The notes beneath the pieces are model-generated. The model saw nothing but the letters and a program-made list of their open reading frames with translations, did not search any database and was not told the DNA's origin. Shown piece by piece: positions 52,555-61,164 of a DNA stretch of 64,000 nucleotides. Numbering within the stretch: position 1 is the first letter of the stretch; every line of letters begins with the position of its first letter. A program made the translations under genes and the position numbers. This DNA comes from Chryseobacterium sp. JJR-5R (GTDB lineage Bacteria > Bacteroidota > Bacteroidia > Flavobacteriales > Weeksellaceae): assembly GCF_034047335.1 (NCBI RefSeq), contig NZ_CP139137.1, positions 2,728,001 to 2,792,000 of the forward strand, in the 5' to 3' direction.

Positions 52555-53583
52555 ATGATCGAAATAAAGAATATTTCAAAAACTTTTTATCAGAAGAAAC
52601 AGTCCTTCAAAGCGCTGGATGAGGTAAGCCTCTCGATTGAACAGGGCGATATTGTCGGGATTATCGGGTTCTCAGGAGCAGGGAAAAGCACCCTCATCCG
52701 GACAGTAAATCTCCTTGAAAGGCCGGATTCCGGTAAAATTATCATTAACGGAACAGATTTTACCTCGCTAAAAGCCGGACCGCTCGCCCGCGAAAGGAAA
52801 AAGATCGGAATGATATTCCAGCACTTCAACCTTCTTTCCTCAAGGACGGTTTTTGAAAATATTGCGCTTCCGCTGGAACTGGATCATGTTGCTAAAACCG
52901 AAATCCATAAAAAAGTAAATGAACTGCTTAAAATCGTAGGGCTTGAAGACAAGGCAGGTGATTATCCCAGGAGCCTTTCTGGAGGGCAGAAACAAAGGGT
53001 GGCCATTGCCAGGGCACTGGCCAACGATCCTTATCTGCTGCTCTGTGATGAGGCAACCAGCGCACTTGATCCTGCTACCACCCAGTCTATCTTACAATTG
53101 CTGAGGGATATTAACCGCAGATCAGGAATTACCATATTACTGATTACGCATGAAATGGATGTCATCAAAGCGGTCTGCAACCATGTGGCCGTAATCGACA
53201 AAGGAAAACTTATAGCCAAAGGGACGCTGAACGAGATCATCTCGAACAAAGCGCATCCTGTTATCAACCAACTTTTAAATACCGGAGTTATGACCATACC
53301 CCAGGAACTGAATAAAAAAATGCAAAAAGAACCCCAGGCCGGATTGTTCCCGCTGGTGGAAGTTGAGCTTAATGAACATATCTCTGTTGAAGAGCTGCTT
53401 TCTGTGGTGCATGACCGGTATAAAATCCCCTATAAGCTCCTGAAAGCGGATGTTGAATACCTCGGTGATTCCAATTTCGGGAAGCTGCTGCTGCAGCTTA
53501 AAGGTAATGAAGAGAAAAATCAACAAGCGATTTATTATTTCAACCAGAACAGAATTCAAAATACGGTAAGGGGCTATGCTTAG
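52555..53583 (+). CDS. metN: Methionine ABC transporter ATP-binding protein MetN
   Basis: The 342-residue cytoplasmic ATPase drives methionine import. Walker A GFSGAGKST lies at residues 38-46, the ABC signature LSGGQKQRVAIARAL near 141, and Walker B LLLCDEATSALD near 160. The C-terminal NIL domain, which allosterically binds methionine, follows from about residue 265 (EVELNEHISVEELLSVVHDR). The gene is first in the metNIQ operon, with a leader peptide and terminator upstream. It overlaps metI by 8 bases. Regulation by attenuation and possibly by a repressor at 52306 is likely. Confidence 0.95.
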   Translation: MIEIKNISKTFYQKKQSFKALDEVSLSIEQGDIVGIIGFSGAGKSTLIRTVNLLERPDSGKIIINGTDFTSLKAGPLARERKKIGMIFQHFNLLSSRTVFENIALPLELDHVAKTEIHKKVNELLKIVGLEDKAGDYPRSLSGGQKQRVAIARALANDPYLLLCDEATSALDPATTQSILQLLRDINRRSGITILLITHEMDVIKAVCNHVAVIDKGKLIAKGTLNEIISNKAHPVINQLLNTGVMTIPQELNKKMQKEPQAGLFPLVEVELNEHISVEELLSVVHDRYKIPYKLLKADVEYLGDSNFGKLLLQLKGNEEKNQQAIYYFNQNRIQNTVRGYA

Positions 53584-54232
53584 TGATACAGTGGTTTCCC
53601 TTTTGTCAAAGGGAATTTGGGAGACGGTTTTTATGACCCTGGCATCGGGGTTCTTCGGCTTTGTTTTAGGGCTGCCGATCGGGATTTCATTATTTTTAAC
53701 CAGGAAAGGGCAGTTGCTCGAACATGGTGTGTATAACAGGATCTTATCGGTTTTGGTTAATATTTTCCGCTCGATTCCTTTTATTATTTTAATTGTCTGG
53801 ATGATCCCTTTTACGAGAAGCCTGATCGGGACATCCATCGGTGTCAATGCCGCCCTGGTTCCGCTGAGCGTCGGAGCTGCGCCTTTTATTGCACGCCTGG
53901 TGGAGAACAGTCTGCTGGAAGTCCCGGCAGGCCTTATTGAAACCGCAAGGGCACTGGGAGCCTCTCCTTTTCAGATCATCAGAAAGGTTTTACTGCCGGA
54001 AGCCCTGCCTTCGCTGATCAATAATGCGACAATCACGCTGATTACCCTGGTGGGATATTCCGCAATGGGCGGTGCCGTAGGCGCCGGCGGGCTGGGACAG
54101 ATCGGATACCAGTACGGCTATATCGGCTATGATGCGGTAATTATGAACCTTGTTTTGGGATTGCTGGTGGCCATTGTTTTTATCATCCAGTTTTCGGGTG
54201 ACCGCCTGGCAAAACATTTTGACCACCGGTAA
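53576..54232 (+). CDS. metI: Methionine ABC transporter permease MetI
   Basis: The 218-residue inner-membrane protein has about five helices and the ABC permease coupling motif in LIETARALGASPFQIIRKVL. MetI-family features include the N-terminal GIWETVFMTLASGFFGFVLG and GYSAMGGAVGAGGLGQIGYQ toward the end. The start is ATG 53576, overlapping metN by 8 bases and implying coupled translation. It forms the membrane channel with MetN; MetQ is encoded after a 211-base gap. Length is as expected. Confidence 0.95.
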   Translation: MLSDTVVSLLSKGIWETVFMTLASGFFGFVLGLPIGISLFLTRKGQLLEHGVYNRILSVLVNIFRSIPFIILIVWMIPFTRSLIGTSIGVNAALVPLSVGAAPFIARLVENSLLEVPAGLIETARALGASPFQIIRKVLLPEALPSLINNATITLITLVGYSAMGGAVGAGGLGQIGYQYGYIGYDAVIMNLVLGLLVAIVFIIQFSGDRLAKHFDHR

Positions 54233-54340
54233 TCAATCCGGCTTCAGCCTGCAGGAACTGTTAAAAGCAGATCTGAAAATATAAATAGAGTGTGAATGTG
54301 ATTTAGTGTGGTGGACTGAATATTTCAATTCAGCCATCAG

Positions 54341-54417
54341 CGGTGAAAAGATTAAGCAGAGATGATAAGCTATGATGATGTACAGAATTCCTGATGTTCC
54401 TCTCTGCTTTTTCGCCG
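54341..54417 (+). promoter_or_regulatory. Long stem-loop between metI and metQ
   Basis: CGGTGAAAA (54341-54349) pairs with TTTTCGCCG (54409-54417), and AGCAGAG (54355-54361) pairs with CTCTGCT (54402-54408), leaving a 5-base bulge. The loop includes the start of a small ORF with ATGATGATG. The structure could set the relative levels of MetI and MetQ or sense methionine; the mechanism is not known. Confidence 0.45.
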
Positions 54418-54437
54418 TTTTCAGAAAAAGAAAATAA
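54372..54437 (+). CDS. Possible 21-codon mini-ORF before metQ with three initial Met codons
   Basis: ATG ATG ATG TAC begins a 21-codon frame ending TAA at 54435-54437, 6 bases before metQ. In-frame stops lie just upstream, so it starts here. The ATGATGATGTA stretch also occurs in the metNIQ leader peptide. Whether it is translated is unknown; coincidence is possible because the frame is short. Confidence 0.3.
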   Translation: MMMYRIPDVPLCFFAVFRKRK

Positions 54438-54443
54438 TGTGTT

Positions 54444-55253
54444 ATGAAAATAAAAATTTTAGGACTGTTAACAGCGGTTTTCTTATCCTTTACCGCCTGC
54501 CAGTCATCAAAAAAAGAGGATCCGAATTATATTAAAGTAGGAATCACTTCAGGGCCGGAGCAGGAAATTGCCGAAGTGGCCAAGAAAGTGGCTAAAGAAA
54601 AGTACAATCTTGAGGTGGAACTTGTTTCCTTCAATGATTATGTTATCCCCAATGAAGCGCTGAACAACAAGGATATTGATGCCAATGCGTTTCAGCATGT
54701 CCCATATTTAAATGAACAGTCCAAACAGAGGGGTTACCAGCTGGCTGTGGTAGGCAATACTTTTGTATACCCGATTGTGGCCTATTCAAAAAAGATCAAA
54801 AACATCAGTGAGCTTCAGAACGGCAGTACCATCGTGATCCCGAATGACCCTACCAACGGCGGGCGTTCACTCTTGCTGCTGCAGAAAAACGGATTGCTGA
54901 AACTCAAAGACGGCATTGGCCTGCTTCCCAAAGTAACCGATATTGCCGGTAACCCGAAACAGCTGAAGATCCTGGAAATTGAAGCCCCGCAGCTGCCAAG
55001 GGTACTGGATGACAAAGAAGTGGTCATTGCCATTATCAATAATAATTTCGCCGCGCAGGCCGGCCTGGACGCGGAAAAGCAGGGAATATTCAAGGAAGAC
55101 AAGGATTCACCTTATGTGAATGTGGTTGTGTCCAGAAAAGACAACCGGAATGATGAAAAAATAAAAAACTTTGTTAAGGCCTATCAGTCTGATGAAGTCC
55201 TGAAAAAAGCCAAGGAAATTTTCAAGGGCGGAGCGGTGAAAGGCTGGAATTAA
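54444..55253 (+). CDS. metQ: Methionine-binding lipoprotein MetQ
   Basis: The 269-residue protein captures methionine for MetNI. A lipoprotein signal ends in AVFLSFTACQ, with lipidated Cys at residue 19. The MetQ (NlpA) family pattern follows: IKVGITSGPEQEIAEVAKKV, NEALNNKDIDANAFQHVPYL, and TIVIPNDPTNGGRSLLLLQK, which lines the methionine site. The gene follows metI after a spacer with a large stem-loop and a mini-ORF. A terminator lies at 55324-55361. Length is typical. Confidence 0.95.
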   Translation: MKIKILGLLTAVFLSFTACQSSKKEDPNYIKVGITSGPEQEIAEVAKKVAKEKYNLEVELVSFNDYVIPNEALNNKDIDANAFQHVPYLNEQSKQRGYQLAVVGNTFVYPIVAYSKKIKNISELQNGSTIVIPNDPTNGGRSLLLLQKNGLLKLKDGIGLLPKVTDIAGNPKQLKILEIEAPQLPRVLDDKEVVIAIINNNFAAQAGLDAEKQGIFKEDKDSPYVNVVVSRKDNRNDEKIKNFVKAYQSDEVLKKAKEIFKGGAVKGWN

Positions 55254-55323
55254 AAATAAGGACTCAGTTAACATCATGCTACAAAGTAAATATTTTGCAT
55301 AAAGATTCTGTGATCATATTCAG

Positions 55324-55361
55324 AGCATCGTTACAACATAGTACAGTTGACGATGCTTTTT
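55324..55361 (+). terminator. Terminator of the metNIQ operon
   Basis: AGCATCG (55324-55330) pairs with CGATGCT (55351-55357), with further CAAC/GTTG pairing inside, followed by TTTTT. Confidence 0.8.
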
Positions 55362-55434
55362 ACTTTTAACGTGTTATTTGTTCATAAACAACTGGTTAAA
55401 AATAACCATTTTCCCTAAATTTACATTTTCTCAA

Positions 55435-55464
55435 TTTGAGATAATAAAAATTTTCCTATTTTTG
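55435..55464 (+). promoter_or_regulatory. Consensus promoter of the GH3 gene
   Basis: TTTG (55435-55438), an 18-base spacer and TATTTTTG (55457-55464) closely match the Bacteroidota sigma consensus. The ATG is at 55488. Confidence 0.75.
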
Positions 55465-55487
55465 TCTGAATCAATAAAAAGGCTTTT

Positions 55488-57752
55488 ATGTTAAAGAAAA
55501 CCGCTGTTGTAAGTTTATTTATGCTTATTTCCGCCTGCTATACGGCTCAGAATACGAATACTTTACCTGCTTACTTAGACGAATCCAAACCTGTGGAACA
55601 GAGGGTAAAAGACGCGCTTTCCAGAATGACGCTGGAAGAAAAAGTGGCCATGCTCCATGCACAGTCGAAATTCAGTTCACCGGGTGTCCCGAGACTTGGA
55701 ATTCCGGAATTCTGGACTACTGACGGCCCTCATGGCGTCCGCCCGGAAGTGATGTGGGACGAATGGGACCAGGCCGGATGGACCAACGACTCCATTATCG
55801 CCTACCCTGCCCTCACCGCGTTATCGGCCACCTGGAACAAAAAAATGTCCTGGAACTACGGTAAGGCGCTTGGGGAAGAAGCACGGTATAGAAAAAAAGA
55901 CATCCTTCTGGGCCCCGGTGTGAATATCTACCGGACACCGTTAAACGGAAGAAACTTTGAATATATGGGCGAAGACCCCTACCTGACTTCAAAAATGGTG
56001 GTTCCTTATATCAAAGGCGTGCAGTCCAACGGAGTGGCAACTTCCGTGAAGCACTACGCTTTGAACAACCAGGAAATGTTCCGCCATACCAGCAATGTGG
56101 AAGTAGATGACAGGACACTGTACGAAATTTATCTTCCGCCTTTTAAAGCAGCAGTCACTGAAGGGGATTCCTGGACAATCATGGGCGCCTATGACATGTA
56201 CAAAGGCCAGTATGCCAGCCAGAACCAGTATCTTTTAAATGATATCCTGAAAAAGGAATGGAAATATAAGGGCGTAGTGGTTTCCGACTGGGGTGCGGTA
56301 AACAATACGGAACAGGCCATTCATAACGGGCTGGACCTTGAATTCGGGAGCTGGACCAACGGTCTTTCGGCAGGAACCAAAAATGCCTACGACAACTATT
56401 ACCTGGCCAAACCTTATTTGGATTTAATTAAATCCGGAAAAGTAAGTACCCAAGAGCTTGATGACAAAGTAACGAGACTGCTGAACCTGGCCTATAAAAC
56501 TACCATGAACAAAAATAAGCCTTTCGGAAACGTGGCTTCCGAAGAGCATAAGGCGGTGGCCAGAGAAATCGGGGAAGAAGGGATTGTGCTGCTGAAAAAC
56601 CAGGGGAATGTACTCCCGATTGACGCGAACAAAGCTAAAAAGATTGCCGTGATCGGTGAAAATGCCATTAAGATCATGACTGTTGGCGGAGGTTCTTCTT
56701 CGTTAAAGGTAAAATATGAAACGCTGCCGCTGGACGGCATCAAAGCCAGATTCGGGAAACAGTCTGATGTACAGTATGCCAGAGGGTATGTGGGCGATAT
56801 CGGCGGGGAATACAATGGTGTAAAATCCGGACAGGATCTTAAAGATTCCCGGTCCCCGGAAGAACTGCTGAACGAAGCCGTGGAACTGGCAAAGAAATCC
56901 GACTATGTGATTTTCGTAGGAGGATTGAATAAATCCGATTTCCAGGACAGCGAAGGCAACGACAGGAAAAGTTACGGGCTGCCTTATAATCAGGATAATG
57001 TGATTGCTGCGCTGGCGAAAGCAAATAAAAACCTTACTGTAGTGCTGGTATCCGGAAACGCAGTGGCGATGCCGTGGATCAAAGAGGTCCCTTCGGTTCT
57101 TCAGAGCTGGTATTTAGGTTCCGAAGCCGGAAATTCCATCGCTTCGGTATTAGCAGGAGACGCAAACCCTTCAGGAAAACTGCCGTTTACATTCCCTGTG
57201 AAGCTGGAAGACAATTCTGCGCACCAGTTGGGTGAATACCCAGGGAATAAGGAGGAATTTGCTGCCGGAAAAGGAAAAGACCAGAAGAACCCGATCAACA
57301 TCAAATACAATGAAGGCATTCTGGTAGGCTACCGTTGGCATGATACAAAAAAGATCAGGCCTCTGTTCAGTTTCGGACATGGACTGAGCTATACGACTTT
57401 TGAGTTCGGAAAAGCCAGAGCCGATAAAACAGCCATTTCCCAAGAGGATACAATTACGTTCACCGTTACGGTTAGAAATACCGGGAAAAGAGCCGGTGCG
57501 GAAGTGGCACAGCTTTATATTTCCGACCTGAAATCTTCCGTTCAGCGTCCTGCGAAGGAATTGAAAGGTTTTGAAAAGGTATTTTTAAATCCGGGAGAAC
57601 AGAAAGAAGTAACCTTTACGGTTGATAAATCCGCTTTAAGCTTTTTTGATACCCAAAAGCACGACTGGGTAGCGGAACCGGGCGATTTTGAAGCCCAGAT
57701 CGGGAACTCTTCGGATGTGATTAAAACTAAAGTGAAATTCACGCTGAAGTAA
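55488..57752 (+). CDS. bglX: Exported GH3 beta-glucosidase
   Basis: The 754-residue protein has a signal peptide ending near ACYTAQ. The GH3 N-terminal barrel contains WTTDGPHGVRPEVMWDEWD and the catalytic nucleophile Asp in YKGVVVSDWGAVN. The GH3 C-terminal sandwich starts near residue 370 (EEGIVLLKNQGNVLPID), and a fibronectin III-like domain closes the protein (VRNTGKRAGAEVAQLYISDL; RPAKELKGFEKVFLNPGEQK). It hydrolyses beta-glucosides, probably in the periplasm. It has its own promoter and terminator and is not linked to the starch locus. The bglX symbol follows similarity in architecture. Confidence 0.92.
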   Translation: MLKKTAVVSLFMLISACYTAQNTNTLPAYLDESKPVEQRVKDALSRMTLEEKVAMLHAQSKFSSPGVPRLGIPEFWTTDGPHGVRPEVMWDEWDQAGWTNDSIIAYPALTALSATWNKKMSWNYGKALGEEARYRKKDILLGPGVNIYRTPLNGRNFEYMGEDPYLTSKMVVPYIKGVQSNGVATSVKHYALNNQEMFRHTSNVEVDDRTLYEIYLPPFKAAVTEGDSWTIMGAYDMYKGQYASQNQYLLNDILKKEWKYKGVVVSDWGAVNNTEQAIHNGLDLEFGSWTNGLSAGTKNAYDNYYLAKPYLDLIKSGKVSTQELDDKVTRLLNLAYKTTMNKNKPFGNVASEEHKAVAREIGEEGIVLLKNQGNVLPIDANKAKKIAVIGENAIKIMTVGGGSSSLKVKYETLPLDGIKARFGKQSDVQYARGYVGDIGGEYNGVKSGQDLKDSRSPEELLNEAVELAKKSDYVIFVGGLNKSDFQDSEGNDRKSYGLPYNQDNVIAALAKANKNLTVVLVSGNAVAMPWIKEVPSVLQSWYLGSEAGNSIASVLAGDANPSGKLPFTFPVKLEDNSAHQLGEYPGNKEEFAAGKGKDQKNPINIKYNEGILVGYRWHDTKKIRPLFSFGHGLSYTTFEFGKARADKTAISQEDTITFTVTVRNTGKRAGAEVAQLYISDLKSSVQRPAKELKGFEKVFLNPGEQKEVTFTVDKSALSFFDTQKHDWVAEPGDFEAQIGNSSDVIKTKVKFTLK

Positions 57753-57781
57753 TTTTACGTATTTATATTTTCTAAAACGCA

Positions 57782-57813
57782 ATGCCCGGATCGATATGAT
57801 CCGGGCATTTTTT
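57782..57813 (+). terminator. Terminator of the GH3 gene
   Basis: Eleven-base arms 57782-57792 and 57798-57808 enclose the loop GATAT, followed by TTTTTT. Confidence 0.9.
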
Positions 57814-58116
57814 ACAGGTCTTTAAACTGATATTCGGTATATCTTTGGCAGTTGCCATAACGCTTTTGTTGTCCAATAAAGCTGTTATCTGTTCTTCTGT
57901 AAGTGTAATTTCCTTCGATTTCCAATGAAGATTGGATGGTCTTAATCAGGTTTCTTTTTCGCGGTTCGAATTATAAAGATGAAAAGGAATTCACCTGTTT
58001 TATTTTCTCCGAAAAATAAGCGATTGACTTATAACATATTTTGCAATCTGATATGGAGGCTTGTGCATTGATCGTATCATTTGATACAATCAAAGATATA
58101 TTTCTATCGGATTTCT
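57814..58116. other. Gene-free region, possible transposase remnant
   Basis: No intact gene is present. On the minus strand near 58095-57975 a frame reads IVSNDTINAQASI, which faintly resembles the IVSIDxxNxQ segment of ISAs1-type transposases, but the remainder has decayed. This identification is weak. Confidence 0.25.
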
Positions 58117-58869
58117 TTATGATCGGATCTCAACAATCAGTTCTTTTTCATATCCGTTGTACGGATCAACAATATACCCGTGAGGATTGCAGATAACCTC
58201 AGTATCTCCCACCCTGTACCGGCACGGCGTATGGATATGCCCGTGAATCCAGTACATGGGCTGATGTTCCAGAATAAAATCCTCGAGATTGGAAACATAA
58301 GCGGAGGTCAGCGGATCTTCCTTAAAATACGGCGGACTGGACTGCAGACTCGGTGCATGATGGGTCACCACAATATTCTTCAGGCCTTCTGCCTGTTGCA
58401 GGCTTTTCTCCAGCCAGGCCCTTGACACCTGATGGATTTTAAAGGTGTCAATCGACCTCATTCTGGAATAAGAAGGGTCACGCCTGATCTTTTTGTAATC
58501 ATTCATCCCGTTCTGGCAGACGGACCCGTAATACACTGGATTCCCAAAAATTGAAAAATCCGTCCATAAAGTGGCTCCGTGAAAACGGATGCCTTCAATA
58601 TCCACAAAATCGTCCTCCAGTACAGAGACATTGGAGCCTTTTGCCGCTTCTTTGATTTTATTTAGCGTCTTAGGATAAGAACCCTTGTAATATTCATGGT
58701 TCCCGAGAACATAGATCACCGGCTTATCCTGGATTTTGGTTTTCATCCATTCAATCCCTTTCGTTCCGGTGTTCACATCTCCGGCCAGCACCACAACATC
58801 TGCTTTTTCAAAAGACAGTTCGGAAGATCCGAATTCCTGGTGCAGGTCGCTGATAATTTGTATTTTCAT
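58117..58869 (-). CDS. Calcineurin-like metallophosphoesterase
   Basis: The 250-residue protein has the metal-binding blocks of the family: ISDLHQEF (Asp8, His10), VVVLAGDVNTG, YVLGNHEYY, VTHHAPSLQSSP and WIHGHIHTP. It is cytoplasmic, as it lacks a signal peptide. Substrates in this family vary (nucleotides, phosphodiesters, phosphoproteins) and cannot be inferred. The start is ATG at 58869. It is monocistronic, divergent from nothing obvious, and unremarkable in composition. Confidence 0.93.
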   Translation of the reverse strand: MKIQIISDLHQEFGSSELSFEKADVVVLAGDVNTGTKGIEWMKTKIQDKPVIYVLGNHEYYKGSYPKTLNKIKEAAKGSNVSVLEDDFVDIEGIRFHGATLWTDFSIFGNPVYYGSVCQNGMNDYKKIRRDPSYSRMRSIDTFKIHQVSRAWLEKSLQQAEGLKNIVVTHHAPSLQSSPPYFKEDPLTSAYVSNLEDFILEHQPMYWIHGHIHTPCRYRVGDTEVICNPHGYIVDPYNGYEKELIVEIRS

Positions 58870-59032
58870 GATGGTTTAAAGATGCAAATTAACTATTTTT
58901 ATGCTGAACCTGTTTAAACTTATTTAAGATGATCTTAATTCGTTCTGATTCTTAAAGTTCACTTCGGAAGAAAATAAGGTTTTCAAAACTTAAATGCTCT
59001 TCTATGAAACCATTTTTTTTTTATTTCTTAAT

Positions 59033-60427
59033 CTATCCTGCATACTTATGAACAGCCATTTTCTCTTTTCTGATTTTTATTGTCCTGATGATAAAATATA
59101 GCAGTATAAATAAAGCGGTAAGCGCATAACCGACCAGTATAAACAGGCTCAGACTCCCGACGGCTGATTCCGACGGAAAAACCTGGCTCATCAGCGTCAT
59201 AAAAGACAGCCCGATCCCGGCCCCTAAAAAATAGCTGGTGGAACTTAAACTTGAAGCAACACCATAATCCGGAGCATCCACATCCTGAACCGTAAGTACA
59301 GACAGTGCCGTAAAACAGAAGGTCATGCCGATCCCGGAAATGCAGGCCGCACCCAGCAGAACCAAAAGCAAAAGATGCCCGGAATACAGGGAAATCAACA
59401 AAGATAATGATCCGGCAATCATAAATGCCCAGCCGAGGATCCCCATCTGTGAAGAATCCAGCCTTCCCGAAATATGCGGCAGTATAAATTTGGCTACCAA
59501 TGCAGACATGGCACTGAACGGAACCAGCATCAGCCCTGCTGAAGCCGCACTGTAATGCATATCTTTCTGCAGCATCAAGGATATCAGGAATAAAAAACCG
59601 ATGAAAAATGCACCGAGCATCACAAACGTCAGGTTGGAAACCACCAGCGAAGTGTGCCGGAATAAACGCAGGTCAATCAAAGGATGTACGGCAGTTTTCA
59701 AACGGTAAACAACGTAAACCAGCAGTATAACCGCCACAACCAGTGATCCCAATACCATAAAAGGATGTTCTTTGATATGGATGAGCTCATGCGTTCCGTA
59801 GGTCAGGCTTAATAATCCCAGAACCAATATAATCCCTGATAACAGATCTGTTTTCTGAGCCGCTTCTTTTTCATCTTCCGGAAGATACCGGTAAGCAAAG
59901 ATTAACGTCACCAGCAGGACCGGCACATTGATCAGGAACACCCAGTGCCAGCTCAGATAAGTACTGATGATCCCGCCCAGGGAAAGTCCGCTTCCCGAAC
60001 CGATAGCTGCAAACGAACTGAAAATTCCGATGGCCCGGTTTCTTTCCCGGTCTCCTTTAAAGGTATTGACCACAATAGACATTGCAGAAGGCATAATGAA
60101 GGCAGCTCCCAATCCCTGTACAGCCCTGAAAAAAGCAAGCATGGTAAAGTCCGGTGAAAGTCCGGCACCCAGTGATGTCAGCAGGAAAATCAGCGATCCC
60201 CACAGGAAAATGGTTTTACGCCCGACCTGATCCGAAAGCTTTCCGCCGATGATCAGGAATCCGCCAAAAAACAGCACATACAAGGTCTGCAGCCACTGTA
60301 TGGTTTCCGTACCGATGCCGAACTGTTCCTGTATGGAAGGGACGGTCAGGTTAATGATGGCAATATCCAGTGCTTCTACAAATGTGCCTGCCGATGCCAA
60401 TATTAAAATCAGGTTTTTCCTTTCCAT
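59033..60427 (-). CDS. DHA2-type MFS drug efflux pump
   Basis: The 464-residue protein has about 14 membrane helices. MFS motif A reads GGKLSDQVGRKTIF, and the antiporter motif C is found in IGSGSGLSLGGIISTYLSWH. The N-terminus LASAGTFVEALDIAIINLTV matches the EmrB/QacA branch, so efflux of toxic compounds is likely. It is transcribed divergently from an Lrp-type regulator gene, with a -7 box TAATTTTG at 60463-60456 and repeated GAACA sites between them. The regulator probably controls it. No membrane-fusion or outer-membrane partner is nearby. Confidence 0.92.
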   Translation of the reverse strand: MERKNLILILASAGTFVEALDIAIINLTVPSIQEQFGIGTETIQWLQTLYVLFFGGFLIIGGKLSDQVGRKTIFLWGSLIFLLTSLGAGLSPDFTMLAFFRAVQGLGAAFIMPSAMSIVVNTFKGDRERNRAIGIFSSFAAIGSGSGLSLGGIISTYLSWHWVFLINVPVLLVTLIFAYRYLPEDEKEAAQKTDLLSGIILVLGLLSLTYGTHELIHIKEHPFMVLGSLVVAVILLVYVVYRLKTAVHPLIDLRLFRHTSLVVSNLTFVMLGAFFIGFLFLISLMLQKDMHYSAASAGLMLVPFSAMSALVAKFILPHISGRLDSSQMGILGWAFMIAGSLSLLISLYSGHLLLLVLLGAACISGIGMTFCFTALSVLTVQDVDAPDYGVASSLSSTSYFLGAGIGLSFMTLMSQVFPSESAVGSLSLFILVGYALTALFILLYFIIRTIKIRKEKMAVHKYAG

Positions 60428-60455
60428 GTTTTGTTTATATTGTTCAATTATGCTG

Positions 60456-60583
60456 CAAAATTAAAATAAACAGAACATTTATTAAAATTATACACTAAAT
60501 TTGGAACATATTTACGCTTGATAAATGGTAAAAAGAACAAATGATCTTTCATTTATAATTTAATTCACAAAAAACAGAACAAA
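60456..60583. promoter_or_regulatory. Divergent promoters with phased GAACA sites (MFS pump / Lrp regulator)
   Basis: The minus-strand -7 box TAATTTTG (60463-60456) serves the pump and the plus-strand TAAATTTG (60496-60503) serves the Lrp-type gene. GAACA-WW sites in the same orientation begin at 60473, 60504, 60535 and 60577. Their 31, 31 and 42-base spacings are close to 3, 3 and 4 helical turns. This suits an oligomeric Lrp-family protein. Confidence 0.5.
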
Positions 60584-61053
60584 TGGCAACAGAACAATAC
60601 GTGCCGGATGAAAAAGACCTTTCGATCCTAAGGATTATGCAGAAAGATGCGAAACTGAGCATCCGGGATATCGCCAACAGGATCAACCTGAGTCCCACCC
60701 CGACCCATGAGCGCATCAAACGTATGGAAAAGCTTGGGATCATTAAAGAATATACCGCAGTGGTAGACCGCCGGAAAGTCGATAAAGGAATGATGGTAAT
60801 CTGTATGATTGCGCTGAATGCACATAACAAGAAAACGGCAGGACGGTTTATTGAAGAGGTAAGCAGACTTAAAGAAGTGGTTGAACTGTACAACATCAGC
60901 GGGGACTTTGATTTTATGCTTAAGATCCTTGCACCCGATATGGATGCCTTCCATGAGTTCTTCGTGAACACGTTATCTGAAATTGAAGGGATCGGACAGA
61001 CGAAAAGTATCTTTGTAATGAACAGTATTAAGGAAAGTGCACAGATCCTTTAA
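60583..61053 (+). CDS. Lrp/AsnC family transcriptional regulator
   Basis: The 156-residue protein has an N-terminal winged helix (KDLSILRIMQKDAKLSIRDI, then INLSPTPTHERIKRMEKLGI) and a C-terminal RAM/AsnC effector domain (MMVICMIALNAHNKKTAGRF, DFDFMLKILAPDMDAFHEFF). It forms octamers or similar assemblies and responds to an amino acid or related ligand. The start is ATG at 60583. It probably controls the divergent DHA2 pump and itself via the GAACA repeats. The ligand is not known. Confidence 0.94.
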   Translation: MATEQYVPDEKDLSILRIMQKDAKLSIRDIANRINLSPTPTHERIKRMEKLGIIKEYTAVVDRRKVDKGMMVICMIALNAHNKKTAGRFIEEVSRLKEVVELYNISGDFDFMLKILAPDMDAFHEFFVNTLSEIEGIGQTKSIFVMNSIKESAQIL

Positions 61054-61164
61054 GCCGTTGTATGAATATTATTAATTTTCAGCAGAAGGTCTTAAAATTA
61101 TTTTGAGGTTCCAATTTGATTCATTTTTAATCTGTTATATGATCATTGATGTAATTTTAAAAAT

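Noticed and set aside
54233..54443. SAM riboswitch between metI and metQ
   Set aside because: One long hairpin is present, without the conserved core of any SAM riboswitch class that I could recognise.
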